This document shows positions 16,101-24,668 of a stretch of DNA of 64,000 nt, in pieces. The translations under genes and the position numbers were made by a program. The stretch is from QYOJ01 sp964616825. Lineage in GTDB: Bacteria; Bacteroidota; Bacteroidia; Bacteroidales; FEN-979. The notes beneath the pieces are model-generated. The model worked only from the letters and a program-made list of their open reading frames with translations, searched no databases and had not been told where the DNA came from. Every line of letters begins with the position of its first letter. Position 1 is the stretch's first letter. The stretch lies in NCBI GenBank assembly GCA_964616825.1, contig CAZTSX010000007.1, forward strand, positions 1-64,000, written 5' to 3'.

Positions 16101-17003
16101 ATGAAGTATAATAAACCACCATTAAGCATAGCCCAACAAATTCAGATATTAAAGAAAAGAGGGCTGGCATTCAAGGATGAAGAAAGGGCAAAACGCTATC
16201 TTTCTTTTATCAGTTTGTATCGTTTAAGAGCATACACCTACACATATCAAAATAATACTGATCCTCATCATCCATTTAATAAGGGAGTTAACTTTGATAC
16301 CATTCTCAATACTTATCTTTTTGACCGTAAACTCCGTTTACTTGTTTTTGATGCCCTCGAACGAATTGAAATTGCATTTAGGACTCAAATTATATATCAC
16401 TACTCATTAAGTTATGGTAGTAATTGGTATGAAAATCAAAGTCTTTACCGGAATATTGATTTTTATAAACGCGACCTTGCATTGATCGACAAATAGTTAG
16501 CCCGATCAAATGAAGTTTTTATCAAGCATTATAAAAACACTTACTCAAGCCCGAAACGCCCACCTGCATGGATGAGCCTGGAAATAACAAGCTTAGGTCT
16601 GTTATCGAAAATATATGAGAACCTGAGAATTAGTCCGGAAAAGAAAACAATCGCAAATAATTTTAATTTGGGGCATCCAAAGGTGCTTGAAAGCTGGATG
16701 CATTCAATAGCTGTTATTCGTAACATTTGTGCTCATCATGGGAGATTATGGAACAGGATATTTCCTGCCCAAATGAAGCTACCCAAAAATACAAGTGCCA
16801 TTTGGCTAATAAATACTGATTTCCCTCATGGTAAATTATACCTGGCCTTAAGTAGTTTATTGTATTTGCTTAATAAAATAATTCCAGAAAATCATTTTAT
16901 CATAAAATTTAAAAAACTCTCAAATGAATATCCGGACATTCCTTTAAAGCAAATGGGTTTTCCTGAGAATTGGGAAAAAGAGACGCTTTGGTCGAATAAA
17001 TAA
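16101..17003 (+). pseudogene. Abi_2 (AbiD/AbiF) family protein with in-frame amber codon
   Basis: An abortive-infection-type phage-defence protein of the Abi_2 family, a HEPN-fold predicted RNase. The N-terminal part (16101-16496, 131 codons) carries KPPLSIAQQIQILKKRGL, YLSFISLYRLRAYTY and FDALERIEIAFRTQI. A TAG at 16494-16496 then interrupts it, but the same frame continues without other stops to 17003 (FIKHYKNTYSSPKRPPAWMS ... VIRNICAHHGRLWNRIFPA), including the HEPN R-x4-H (RNICAH). Joined length is 300 residues, normal for the family. It is either a nonsense pseudogene or a sequencing error; the second half could also start again at ATG 16572. A hairpin RNA lies upstream. Confidence 0.85.
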
Positions 17004-17011
17004 GTAAAAAT

Positions 17012-17155
17012 ATGAACCTGCATACTTTCAAAACCGAATCATTCTATAATGCTCTTCAATTATTTTTTGAAAAGTTGAATATTCCTGTAAATTACACTTA
17101 CTCTTTCGAAGGAAGAAAATCTCCGGCCTTCGAAAAATTGCCGCCCGGAGTGTGA
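17012..17155 (+). CDS. 47-residue ORF, possible truncated gene remnant
   Basis: An ATG 8 bp after the Abi stop opens MNLHTFKTESFYNALQLFFE..., 47 residues ending in TGA. The start looks like the N terminus of a longer protein and then degenerates into low-information sequence, so it may be a remnant of a gene lost next to the Abi gene. No domain is recognised. Confidence 0.35.
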   Translation: MNLHTFKTESFYNALQLFFEKLNIPVNYTYSFEGRKSPAFEKLPPGV

Positions 17156-17257
17156 ATGAAAGAGGCGTAAAAAACAAAGGAATGAACACTCAGGCAATTC
17201 TTCTCTAGCCTAGATTTTTTCTTTGGTTCTTTTATAGCAATGACAAAAGAAAGAACA

Positions 17258-19375
17258 TTAAAACGTCGGCCTCATCCCCAGATTCCAGAACATGAACGAC
17301 CATATGTCGCCATACTCCTTAATGACCTTGGAAGTGGGTTTTCCGCCACCATGGCCGGCTTTGGTCTCTATACGGATCAGTACCGGATTCGGACCGGCAT
17401 CGGCTGCCTGCAGCGAAGCGATAAATTTAAACGAGTGTGCCGGAACAACCCGGTCGTCGTGATCGGCAGTGGTAACCAGGGTAGCCGGGTAGCTGGTCCC
17501 CTCTTTGATGTTATGCAGGGGTGAGTATTTGATCAGGTAATTGAATCCCTCTTCGGTTTCGCTGGTTCCATAGTCGGTTGCCCAGGCCCAGCCAATAGTG
17601 AATTCATGGTATCTTAACATATCAAGGACGCCAACCGCCGAAATTGCCACCTTGAACAATTCGGGTCGTTGAGTCATACAGGCTCCTACAAGCAAACCGC
17701 CATTGGATCCACCCATGATCGCCAATTTATCCGATGAGGTATAGTTCTCTTCGATCAGGTACTCAGCCGCAGCGATGAAGTCGTCGAAGACATTCTGTTT
17801 TCTCTCCAGGGTGCCTGCTTTATGCCACTCCTCCCCGTATTCGCCTCCTCCTCGAAGATTGGGAACTGCGTAAACGCCACCCTGTTCGATAAATGCCAGC
17901 CGGGTAATGCTGAAACGGGGAGTCATACTGATGTTGAAGCCGCCATAGCCATAAAGTAGTGTCGGATTGTTTCCGTTCATCTTCAACCCCTTCTGATGCA
18001 CAATGAACATGGTTATAAGCGTTCCGTCTTTACTTGGATATTCAACTTGTTTGACCTCGTATTTGTCCGGGTTAAAATCGATTTCCGGACGAATGTAGAC
18101 CTCCGACTGATTATTTGCTACATCGTATTTAAAGATTGTCGTCGGGAAGGTATATGAAGTAAATCCGTAAAACGCGATATCCTCTCCTTTTTTGCCGTTG
18201 AAACCGGTAATGGAGCCAACCGCTGGCAGTTCAATCTCGCCCATCTGATTCCCCTGATAGTCGTAGAGGTAACCTTTGCTGGCTGCTTTGTTCATATACC
18301 TGGCCATGATTCTGTTCCCAACGAGGTCGACTGACCGAAGCACGTCTTCCTGTTCCGGGATCACCACATTCCAGTTTTCGGGAGCGGGATTCTTCGGATC
18401 CATCATTACAAGCGCTTGCCTGGGGGCTTTGTGGTTGGTTACAACCAGCAATTTGTCACCCAGGTTGTCAATTACGGAATAATCGTTGTCAAATCCGGTC
18501 ACCAGTGGCTGGAATTTCATATTCTTCTTCGTTAGATCTTTATAATACAACGCATTTCCACTGGTTGATTCACTCTGGTACAGGATGAGGAAACGTTCGT
18601 CATCTGTTACATCGGTTCCATAATTTCGCTGGGGATATTTTGGATCATGATAGATCAGGATATCTTCTGCTTGAGGAGTTCCTACCTGATGATAATAGAC
18701 TTTATGAAATTCATTTTTATTTGAAAACTCTTTTCCTCTTACAGGCTCATCATACCGGCTGTAATAAAATCCATCTTTCTCCCACGCCATCCCGGAGAAT
18801 TTTACCCATTTCAGCTCATCGGACAGCTCTTTTTTCCCATCAATCTCCATTACCCGTATCTCATTCCAGTCCGATCCGCTTTGAGCGATTCTATAAGCGA
18901 GATATTTTGCATCATTTGAAACTGAAAGCCCGGTGAGGGCAATGGTTCCGTCTTCACTGAAGGTATTCGGATCCAATAACACTTCGGGTTCTCCGTCGAT
19001 GCCGTTTTTAACATAAAGGACATACTGATTCTGTAACCCATCGTTTTTTTTATAGAAGTAGTAGTCACCTTCGCGGAAAGGGACAGTAAATTTGGGATAA
19101 TCCCAGATCTGCTCCAGCCTTTCCCGAACTTTCTCCCGGTAAGGGATCTGGGCAAGGTAAGCATCTGTGACTTTATTTTCTTCTATTACCCACGCTTCCG
19201 TTTCAGCGGATGTGTCATTTTCAAGCCAACGGTATGGGTCAGCAATTTTTGTTCCAAAATAATCATCAACGGTATCTACTTTAGCCGTTTCGTTGTATGT
19301 TACGTCGATCTGCTGCTGGCATCCTGCGACAGCAAATAGTATGATTCCTGCAAGTAGAAAATGTAATTTTTTCAT
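17258..19375 (-). CDS. prolyl oligopeptidase, lipoprotein (S9A)
   Basis: A 705-residue serine peptidase of family S9A that cleaves short peptides after proline. It has a lipoprotein signal with lipobox VAGC (Cys19), so it is probably membrane-anchored in the periplasm. The seven-bladed propeller spans about 95-430, opening with DPYRWLEND. The alpha/beta hydrolase domain includes YGYGGFNISMTPRFS, PNLRGGGEYGEEWH, the catalytic Ser in MGGSNGGLLVG, Asp in TTADHDDRVVPAHS and His in AGHGGGKPTSK. Full length. It is monocistronic, in the direction opposite to the next lipoprotein gene. Confidence 0.95.
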   Translation of the reverse strand: MKKLHFLLAGIILFAVAGCQQQIDVTYNETAKVDTVDDYFGTKIADPYRWLENDTSAETEAWVIEENKVTDAYLAQIPYREKVRERLEQIWDYPKFTVPFREGDYYFYKKNDGLQNQYVLYVKNGIDGEPEVLLDPNTFSEDGTIALTGLSVSNDAKYLAYRIAQSGSDWNEIRVMEIDGKKELSDELKWVKFSGMAWEKDGFYYSRYDEPVRGKEFSNKNEFHKVYYHQVGTPQAEDILIYHDPKYPQRNYGTDVTDDERFLILYQSESTSGNALYYKDLTKKNMKFQPLVTGFDNDYSVIDNLGDKLLVVTNHKAPRQALVMMDPKNPAPENWNVVIPEQEDVLRSVDLVGNRIMARYMNKAASKGYLYDYQGNQMGEIELPAVGSITGFNGKKGEDIAFYGFTSYTFPTTIFKYDVANNQSEVYIRPEIDFNPDKYEVKQVEYPSKDGTLITMFIVHQKGLKMNGNNPTLLYGYGGFNISMTPRFSITRLAFIEQGGVYAVPNLRGGGEYGEEWHKAGTLERKQNVFDDFIAAAEYLIEENYTSSDKLAIMGGSNGGLLVGACMTQRPELFKVAISAVGVLDMLRYHEFTIGWAWATDYGTSETEEGFNYLIKYSPLHNIKEGTSYPATLVTTADHDDRVVPAHSFKFIASLQAADAGPNPVLIRIETKAGHGGGKPTSKVIKEYGDIWSFMFWNLGMRPTF

Positions 19376-19469
19376 AGATTTTCGTTTTATATTATGTGTT
19401 TGACTTGTATGACTAGCTAAATTGCTGTAAATTTATGCCATAATCCGGAAATTGCCAAAATAGAGAACC

Positions 19470-20507
19470 ATGTTTCATCGAGAAAAAGCTAAGGATTATA
19501 ACCTTTTATCAAAGGATTTGTCAATTGCCTTTTATGTTCTGCTGATTAGCTTCCTGATTTTCCCTCAGCAAGCCTGTAAAAAAGAGAATGGATTTGATAG
19601 TAAATCCGTTACCCTTTCCCAATTGAAAGGAACATGGCGAGGGCGCATCACTACTTTCAAAAACAATACCCGGATTGAAAAGAGTGGAGATGTTTCACTT
19701 TATTCGAATGCGACCGGGGATCTGCTTAATGGCATTTTTGAACTTGGGCAGATTAACTTCCTGGACGGGTTTTTGTTCCAGAGCGGGGTGCTCTATTTCA
19801 ATCTTATCTGCAGCGACTCCGCCAATCCTCAGTGTTTGAACTGGGATCTGGGAGGATATGTTTACCTGCAGGAAGACAATCTGATGGTCGTCCGCATTGC
19901 AGGGAATGAATGTGGCCCAAAGGGTAGTGAGTTTGTTACATACGAAGGGTATCTCATCCTGATCAATCCGGGGATGGATCCTTCTCTCTATTTCAGCTTC
20001 CCCCAGGTGGGCAGATCCTGGCGATATAAAACAACACGTTTCGATAGTGTTACATGTACTATTCAACAGGAAGTCATTAATGAACCATCTCCCTATATCT
20101 TTCATATGAGAGAGACTAACGATTGCGGATGGCCATTTTTTACACGGGAGTTCTCATGGTATGCAGAGCCATTTAAACTATCGGTTTTAGGCGACAGTTC
20201 AACCACAGATGTTCTCTACACATATTACCTTGATGCCGTAATTAACAAGAAATATCGGTTCATCAGTGGCGCTGACACAACCTTTCTCACACTGACCAAA
20301 ACCAATGTCCCGGTCAACACCACTACCGGATCATTCAGATGCGGAAAATATGCAATCGACTCACGAATCCACTCCTCCGGTAATGTGAATACCATTGGAA
20401 CCATTTACCTGAGCAAACAATATGGCTTCATAAAAATGGAATATACAGAACCTTCCGACTCGTCCAATATTCTGTCGATGGTTATGGATACAATAAACTT
20501 TCAGTAA
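19470..20507 (+). CDS. putative lipoprotein of unknown function
   Basis: A 345-residue protein with a hydrophobic N-terminal segment (about 19-32) ending in a lipobox-like FPQQAC, followed by KKENGF, consistent with a Bacteroidota lipoprotein. The mature part is beta-rich, with a TWRGRITTF ... GDVSLYSN stretch near the start and several Cys residues (SANPQC, NECGPKG, NDCGWP, FRCGKY). No known domain is recognised. It diverges from the prolyl oligopeptidase gene and ends before a strong terminator. Confidence 0.7.
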   Translation: MFHREKAKDYNLLSKDLSIAFYVLLISFLIFPQQACKKENGFDSKSVTLSQLKGTWRGRITTFKNNTRIEKSGDVSLYSNATGDLLNGIFELGQINFLDGFLFQSGVLYFNLICSDSANPQCLNWDLGGYVYLQEDNLMVVRIAGNECGPKGSEFVTYEGYLILINPGMDPSLYFSFPQVGRSWRYKTTRFDSVTCTIQQEVINEPSPYIFHMRETNDCGWPFFTREFSWYAEPFKLSVLGDSSTTDVLYTYYLDAVINKKYRFISGADTTFLTLTKTNVPVNTTTGSFRCGKYAIDSRIHSSGNVNTIGTIYLSKQYGFIKMEYTEPSDSSNILSMVMDTINFQ

Positions 20508-20598
20508 TCATGAATCAACTGTAGGTCTTCAGCCTAATTCGGACATAAAGCTACAAACTTCCACGGAACAAAATAAATTTTCTCAGGTTTTTGTTAAT

Positions 20599-20630
20599 AA
20601 AAAAAACGCTCCTTCTCCGGAGCGTTTTTT
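20599..20630. terminator. bidirectional Rho-independent terminator
   Basis: The stem AAACGCTCC / GGAGCGTTT has a TTCTCC loop and is flanked by an A-run on one side and a T-run on the other. It lies between the convergent lipoprotein and urocanase genes and can serve both strands. Confidence 0.85.
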
Positions 20631-20642
20631 CTGCTTTTTCTA

Positions 20643-22739
20643 TTAAAACAACCCGTTGATCAATTTATCTTCCACCTTGTTTGGGATAGTCACCTTAAGT
20701 TGCGGCTCTTCTCTCATCGCGCGATTAATCGCGTAGATCGCTTCATCATTGCGGGCCCAGGCACGGCGCGCTATGCCGTTGTTAACGTCCCAGTGTAGCA
20801 TCAACTGCAGCTGCTTATCTGCAGTTTCCGTGCCATCCAAAACCATACCGAAACCGCCATTGATCACTTCGCCCCAGCCTACGCCACCTCCATTGTGAAT
20901 CGAAACCCAGGTGGCTCCCCGGAAACTGTCACCAATGACATTTTGAATTGCCATATCAGCCGTGAAGGAGGAGCCATCAAAGATATTGGATGTTTCACGA
21001 TAGGGTGAGTCTGTTCCGGAGACATCGTGATGATCCCTCCCAAGCACAACCGGAGCCGAAATTTCTCCCGATCTGATGGCATCGTTAAAGGCGGCTGCGA
21101 TCTTTGTGCGACCCTCGCAATCAGCATACAGGATGCGCGCCTGGGATCCTACAACCAGTTTGTTTTTCCTGGCTTCACGGATCCAGTGAATATTATCTCG
21201 CATCTGCATCTCAATCTCTGCAGGAGAGTTGGAAGCGATCTCATCCAGGACAGATGCTGCTATCCGGTCACTCACATCCAGGTCTTTGGGATCACATGAG
21301 GTACAGACCCAGCGAAATGGACCAAAGCCATAGTCAAAGAAAAGGGGTCCCAGGATATCCTGTACATAGGATGGATAGATGAAACTTCCATCAGGATTCA
21401 ACACATCAGCGCCGGCACGTGAGGCTTCCAGCAGAAAAGCATTCCCGTAATCCCAGAAGTACATGCCATTTTTCACCACACGATTAATCGCATCTATCTG
21501 GCGACGTAACGATTTTCGCACCTCCTCCTTAAATTTCCCCGGATCATGAACCATCATCTCATTCGCTTCATCAAGTGTTAGTCCGGCCGGATAGTACCCG
21601 CCTGCCCAGGGATTGTGCAACGACGTTTGATCGGACCCAAGATCAATGTGAATATTCCGTTCAGCTATCCGCTCCCACAAATCCACGATATTCCCCTGAT
21701 AAGCCAGTGATACCGCTTCTTTGTTTTGCTGTGCCTGCAACATCCTGTCAAGAAGTTGATCCACATCTGTAAACACTTCATCCACCCATCCTTGCGAGAA
21801 TCGTTTTTCCACCACACGGGGATTGATCTCTGCGATCACCCCAATCCCACCGGCAATAACAGTAGCTTTTGCCTGGGCACCCGACATGCCTCCAAGGCCG
21901 GAGGAGAGGAAGATCCTTCCTTTAATATCATCGGGGGACTGGTGATCCGTGACTCGTGACTCGTGACTCGTGACTCGTGACTCGTGATTTTGGACTGCGG
22001 ACTGCGGACTGCGGACTGCGGACTGCAGACTGTGGACAGCAGACTTTTTTCTAGCGGCATTGAGTATAGTTATCGTGGTGCCGTGTACAATTCCCTGAGG
22101 GCCGATATACATATAGGAACCGGCAGTCATTTGACCATACTGCGTAACTCCAAGCGCATTGTATCTCTCCCAGTCGTCCTGGCTGGAGTAGTTGGGGATC
22201 ATCATGCCGTTGGTAACCACAACACGGGGAGCGTCTTTATGGGAAGGGAACAATCCCATCGGATGACCTGAATACATAACCAACGTCTGTACATCGGTCA
22301 TCTCTGCCAGGTATTTCATGGTGATGAGATATTGAACCCAGTTCTGGAATACTGCACCGTTCCCACCATAGGTGATCAACTCCTGAGGATGTTGAGCGAC
22401 AACCGGATCGAGGTTGTTCTGGATCATCAGCATGATAGCAGCAGCCTGGATCGATTGATAAGGATAATCAGAAATCGGTCGGGCATACATCTCATAGGTT
22501 GGACGGAACCGGTACATGTAAATCCGTCCGTATTTCTTCAACTCATCAGCAAACTCCGGAGCCAGAACTTCGTGATATTTTTTATCAAAATAACGGAGCG
22601 CGTTCCTCAGCGCCAGTTTTTTCTCGTCAGGCGATAAAATATCTTTTCGTACCGGAGCATGATTTGCGACCGGATCGTAAGGCTGCAACTGAGGTAGTTC
22701 TTCCGGAATCCCCTGGAGGATCTCTTCTTTGAATGTCAT
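20643..22739 (-). CDS. hutU: urocanate hydratase with repeat-encoded insertion
   Basis: Urocanase, the second step of histidine degradation (urocanate to imidazolonepropionate), NAD-dependent and cytoplasmic. Family motifs are TYGGNGAVFQNW, MYSGHPMGLFPSHKDAPR, GPQGIVHGTTITILNAARK, SSGLGGMSGAQAKA, GSDQTSLHNPWAGGY and NGGGVGWGE. ATG 22739 (MTFKEEILQGIPEEL) is preferred over TTG 22760, because a CAAATTTA (-7 complement) lies at 22758-22765; this gives 698 residues. Between NAARK and GRIFLSSGLGG about 35 extra residues are encoded by two 7-bp tandem repeats (HSLQSAVRSPQSAV..., HESRVTSHESRVT). That loop is short in relatives. Other hut genes are absent here. Confidence 0.95.
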   Translation of the reverse strand: MTFKEEILQGIPEELPQLQPYDPVANHAPVRKDILSPDEKKLALRNALRYFDKKYHEVLAPEFADELKKYGRIYMYRFRPTYEMYARPISDYPYQSIQAAAIMLMIQNNLDPVVAQHPQELITYGGNGAVFQNWVQYLITMKYLAEMTDVQTLVMYSGHPMGLFPSHKDAPRVVVTNGMMIPNYSSQDDWERYNALGVTQYGQMTAGSYMYIGPQGIVHGTTITILNAARKKSAVHSLQSAVRSPQSAVQNHESRVTSHESRVTDHQSPDDIKGRIFLSSGLGGMSGAQAKATVIAGGIGVIAEINPRVVEKRFSQGWVDEVFTDVDQLLDRMLQAQQNKEAVSLAYQGNIVDLWERIAERNIHIDLGSDQTSLHNPWAGGYYPAGLTLDEANEMMVHDPGKFKEEVRKSLRRQIDAINRVVKNGMYFWDYGNAFLLEASRAGADVLNPDGSFIYPSYVQDILGPLFFDYGFGPFRWVCTSCDPKDLDVSDRIAASVLDEIASNSPAEIEMQMRDNIHWIREARKNKLVVGSQARILYADCEGRTKIAAAFNDAIRSGEISAPVVLGRDHHDVSGTDSPYRETSNIFDGSSFTADMAIQNVIGDSFRGATWVSIHNGGGVGWGEVINGGFGMVLDGTETADKQLQLMLHWDVNNGIARRAWARNDEAIYAINRAMREEPQLKVTIPNKVEDKLINGLF
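21942..22040. repeat. two 7-bp tandem repeats inside hutU
   Basis: On the + strand GTGACTC occurs five times exactly (21949-21983) with flanking variants gtgatcc and gtgattt. Then GGACTGC occurs five times exactly (21992-22026), followed by agactgt and ggacagc. Because 3 x 7 = 21 bp, the array encodes a 7-residue peptide repeat without stops in the hutU frame. Confidence 0.95.
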
Positions 22740-22757
22740 GGTGCTAAGATTATGATA

Positions 22758-22765
22758 CAAATTTA
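22758..22765 (-). promoter_or_regulatory. -7 box of hutU promoter (candidate)
   Basis: CAAATTTA on the + strand is TAAATTTG on the minus strand, matching TAnnTTTG. Transcription would start near 22751, 12 nt ahead of the hutU ATG at 22739. No TTG at the usual -33 spacing was found. Confidence 0.45.
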
Positions 22766-23371
22766 AATCTTCTCTCCGGCGTTCTTTATAATCTGATACA
22801 AAAATTCACGGGAGCGGAAGAGCTGAGCTTTGACAGTTCCCAGTGGGAGGTCTAACTCAGTGGCGATCTCTTCATAGGACCACTCCTTGAAATAGCGCAA
22901 CTCGATGAGGTGTTTGTAGTGTGGCTTTAACTCCTCAACAATCTTCCGCATCAGTTTGATCTTCTGTTTCTCAATCACTTTCTCCTCCGGATCTTTCGTA
23001 GTAGCTGGAATGTTCAAGGGGTAGTCATCCTGATCATCGCTTTCTTTGTTCGGTGAGTCTGCAAAGATGATTCGTTTGGATTTTCTTAAAAAATCGATGC
23101 AGTTATTTGCTGCGATCTTGAATAGCCACGTACTGAAAGCATAATCAGGCGCATACTGATGCAGATTTCGAAATGCTTTCCCAAATGCTTCGATGGTCAG
23201 GTCTTCCGCATCTGTCGGGTTATTGGTCATCTTCAGAAGCAGAAAATAGAGTGGATCCCTGTAATTGTTCAGCAGCTCTGCATACGCCTTCTGATCGCCA
23301 TTCTCACGTGCTTTGATCACTAGTTTGTAATCACGCTGTGCTTTTTTAGTGAGATGAGAGACTACTTCCAT
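22763..23371 (-). CDS. ECF RNA polymerase sigma factor, RpoE-like
   Basis: A 202-residue ECF sigma factor. Region 2 (about 25-95) has YRDPLYFLLLKMTNNPTDAE, DLTIEAFGKAFRNLHQY and FSTWLFKIAANNCIDFLRK. Region 4 (about 140-195) has LKPHYKHLIELRYFKEWSYEE and LDLPLGTVKAQLFRSR. No anti-sigma gene is next to it. The ATG at 23371 overlaps the end of the upstream glycosyltransferase by 10 bp, suggesting co-transcription. The 24-bp space before hutU carries a likely hutU promoter. Confidence 0.92.
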   Translation of the reverse strand: MEVVSHLTKKAQRDYKLVIKARENGDQKAYAELLNNYRDPLYFLLLKMTNNPTDAEDLTIEAFGKAFRNLHQYAPDYAFSTWLFKIAANNCIDFLRKSKRIIFADSPNKESDDQDDYPLNIPATTKDPEEKVIEKQKIKLMRKIVEELKPHYKHLIELRYFKEWSYEEIATELDLPLGTVKAQLFRSREFLYQIIKNAGEKI

Positions 23372-24534
23372 TTACGGGATTTGATGATAAGGTTCGACAC
23401 TGAAACACCACTATTGAAAAGGATCATGATCCACTCCAGCAGAGGGATAAACGGAATCAGGTCTTTCTCATGCAATTTGTGCATACACCGGCCAAATACG
23501 ATATACTGACTGACCACCCTGAACAAAAGTACACTTAAAACGAATATCCAGGCAAATTTCCAGGCCAGAAGGAGAATCAGCATGACCCAGAAGAGCACTT
23601 GTGTTCCAGTATACAACCCTAGTATCAGCTTGTGTTTGATTTTATAATGGCTTCCTGTGGAGAGGTGCCGTTTTTTTTGGATAATCCATTGTCTGGCTGA
23701 TAATTTGGGTTCAGAAATGGTCGATGCCCCCGGATCCAGCATCACCCCTGTATTTCGCTTCCGGGCTACCCGGTTAATAAACAGATCATCATCACCACTA
23801 CTGATCCGGTAGTGAGCGATAAAGCCTCTTTCCTGGAAGAAGATAGATTTTTTATACGCCAGGTTCCTCCCTACACCCATATATGGGAATCCGGCCAGCG
23901 CAAACGAAAGGTATTGGATCGCGATGCTGATCGTATCATACCGGATCAGCTTGTTCAGGATACTGCTTCTCTTTTCATAAGAACCATATCCAAGGATAAT
24001 CTCCTTCTGGTCTGTAAAAGCATCACACATCTGTCGAATCCAATGCTTGCCTGCCGGTTTGCAATCGGCGTCTGTAAGCAAAATAACATCATGTTTCGCA
24101 GACCGGATTCCGATCGACAGCGGGAACTTTTTCCCGGTAAAAAAGTTTAGGTCCCGTTTGATATCCACTACCTTCAGATGCGGATGATGATCGGCCAGAT
24201 CGGTCAGTAGAGAAGAGGTGTCGTCGTCTGAAGCATGGTTGACAACCAGCACTTCGAAGTTTGGATAGTCCTGGTTCAGGATCTTCGGCAATGTATGTTG
24301 CAGGTTATGAACTTCGTTATGGGCGCAGATGACGACAGAGACGCCCGGAGGGCGATCGGGGATCCGGGATCCGGGATCCGGGTATCGCATATCGTGTATC
24401 TCGTATCTCTTTTCTCTTAAGCTTAATCTAAAAAAAATCGCCCAGTAAAAAAGCATCTGCACCAGGAAACAAAAACCAAAGATGATAAACAGGGTGAAGA
24501 GAATGGGATTTGGATCAATAAATGCATCTGGCAT
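23362..24534 (-). CDS. family 2 glycosyltransferase, membrane-bound, with repeat-encoded insertion
   Basis: A 390-residue GT2 enzyme using a nucleotide-sugar donor. It has an N-terminal membrane segment (about 9-32) and a GT-A domain: VSVVICAHNEVHNLQHTLP, VLVVNHASDDDT, the metal-binding LLTDADCKP, SSGDDDLFINRVARK and the Q/RxxRW-like RQWIIQKKRHL. Two C-terminal membrane segments (about 300-345) follow. Between the first helix and the GT domain lies EIHDMRYPDPGSRIPDRPPG, encoded by eight heptamers (24353-24408), an apparent repeat insertion in the coding sequence. It overlaps the sigma gene by 10 bp. The acceptor is unknown. Confidence 0.88.
   Translation of the reverse strand: MPDAFIDPNPILFTLFIIFGFCFLVQMLFYWAIFFRLSLREKRYEIHDMRYPDPGSRIPDRPPGVSVVICAHNEVHNLQHTLPKILNQDYPNFEVLVVNHASDDDTSSLLTDLADHHPHLKVVDIKRDLNFFTGKKFPLSIGIRSAKHDVILLTDADCKPAGKHWIRQMCDAFTDQKEIILGYGSYEKRSSILNKLIRYDTISIAIQYLSFALAGFPYMGVGRNLAYKKSIFFQERGFIAHYRISSGDDDLFINRVARKRNTGVMLDPGASTISEPKLSARQWIIQKKRHLSTGSHYKIKHKLILGLYTGTQVLFWVMLILLLAWKFAWIFVLSVLLFRVVSQYIVFGRCMHKLHEKDLIPFIPLLEWIMILFNSGVSVSNLIIKSRKWK
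24353..24408. repeat. 7-bp tandem repeat inside a glycosyltransferase gene
   Basis: Eight consecutive heptamers: cgatcgg, ggatccg three times, ggtatcg, catatcg, tgtatct, cgtatct. The array stays in frame and without stops in the gene on the minus strand. Confidence 0.9.
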
Positions 24535-24668
24535 TTAACAAGATTTAACAGGTGTCAGTGGCAAATTTATTCAATATCTTAAAATAAAACCTACCTTTAT
24601 CGAAAAATTGCGACAACCGTTAGTAACTGAGCGTTCTGAACGTTCATAGAGAAGAATCTTCGCAATTC

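Noticed and set aside
16494..16496. UAG decoded as an amino acid
   Set aside because: Other intact genes (gatD, the MCE gene, ridA) end in TAG at their natural length, so general recoding is not plausible.
21942..22040. CRISPR-like array
   Set aside because: Units are 7 bp, with no spacers and no cas genes; it is a simple tandem repeat inside a coding sequence.
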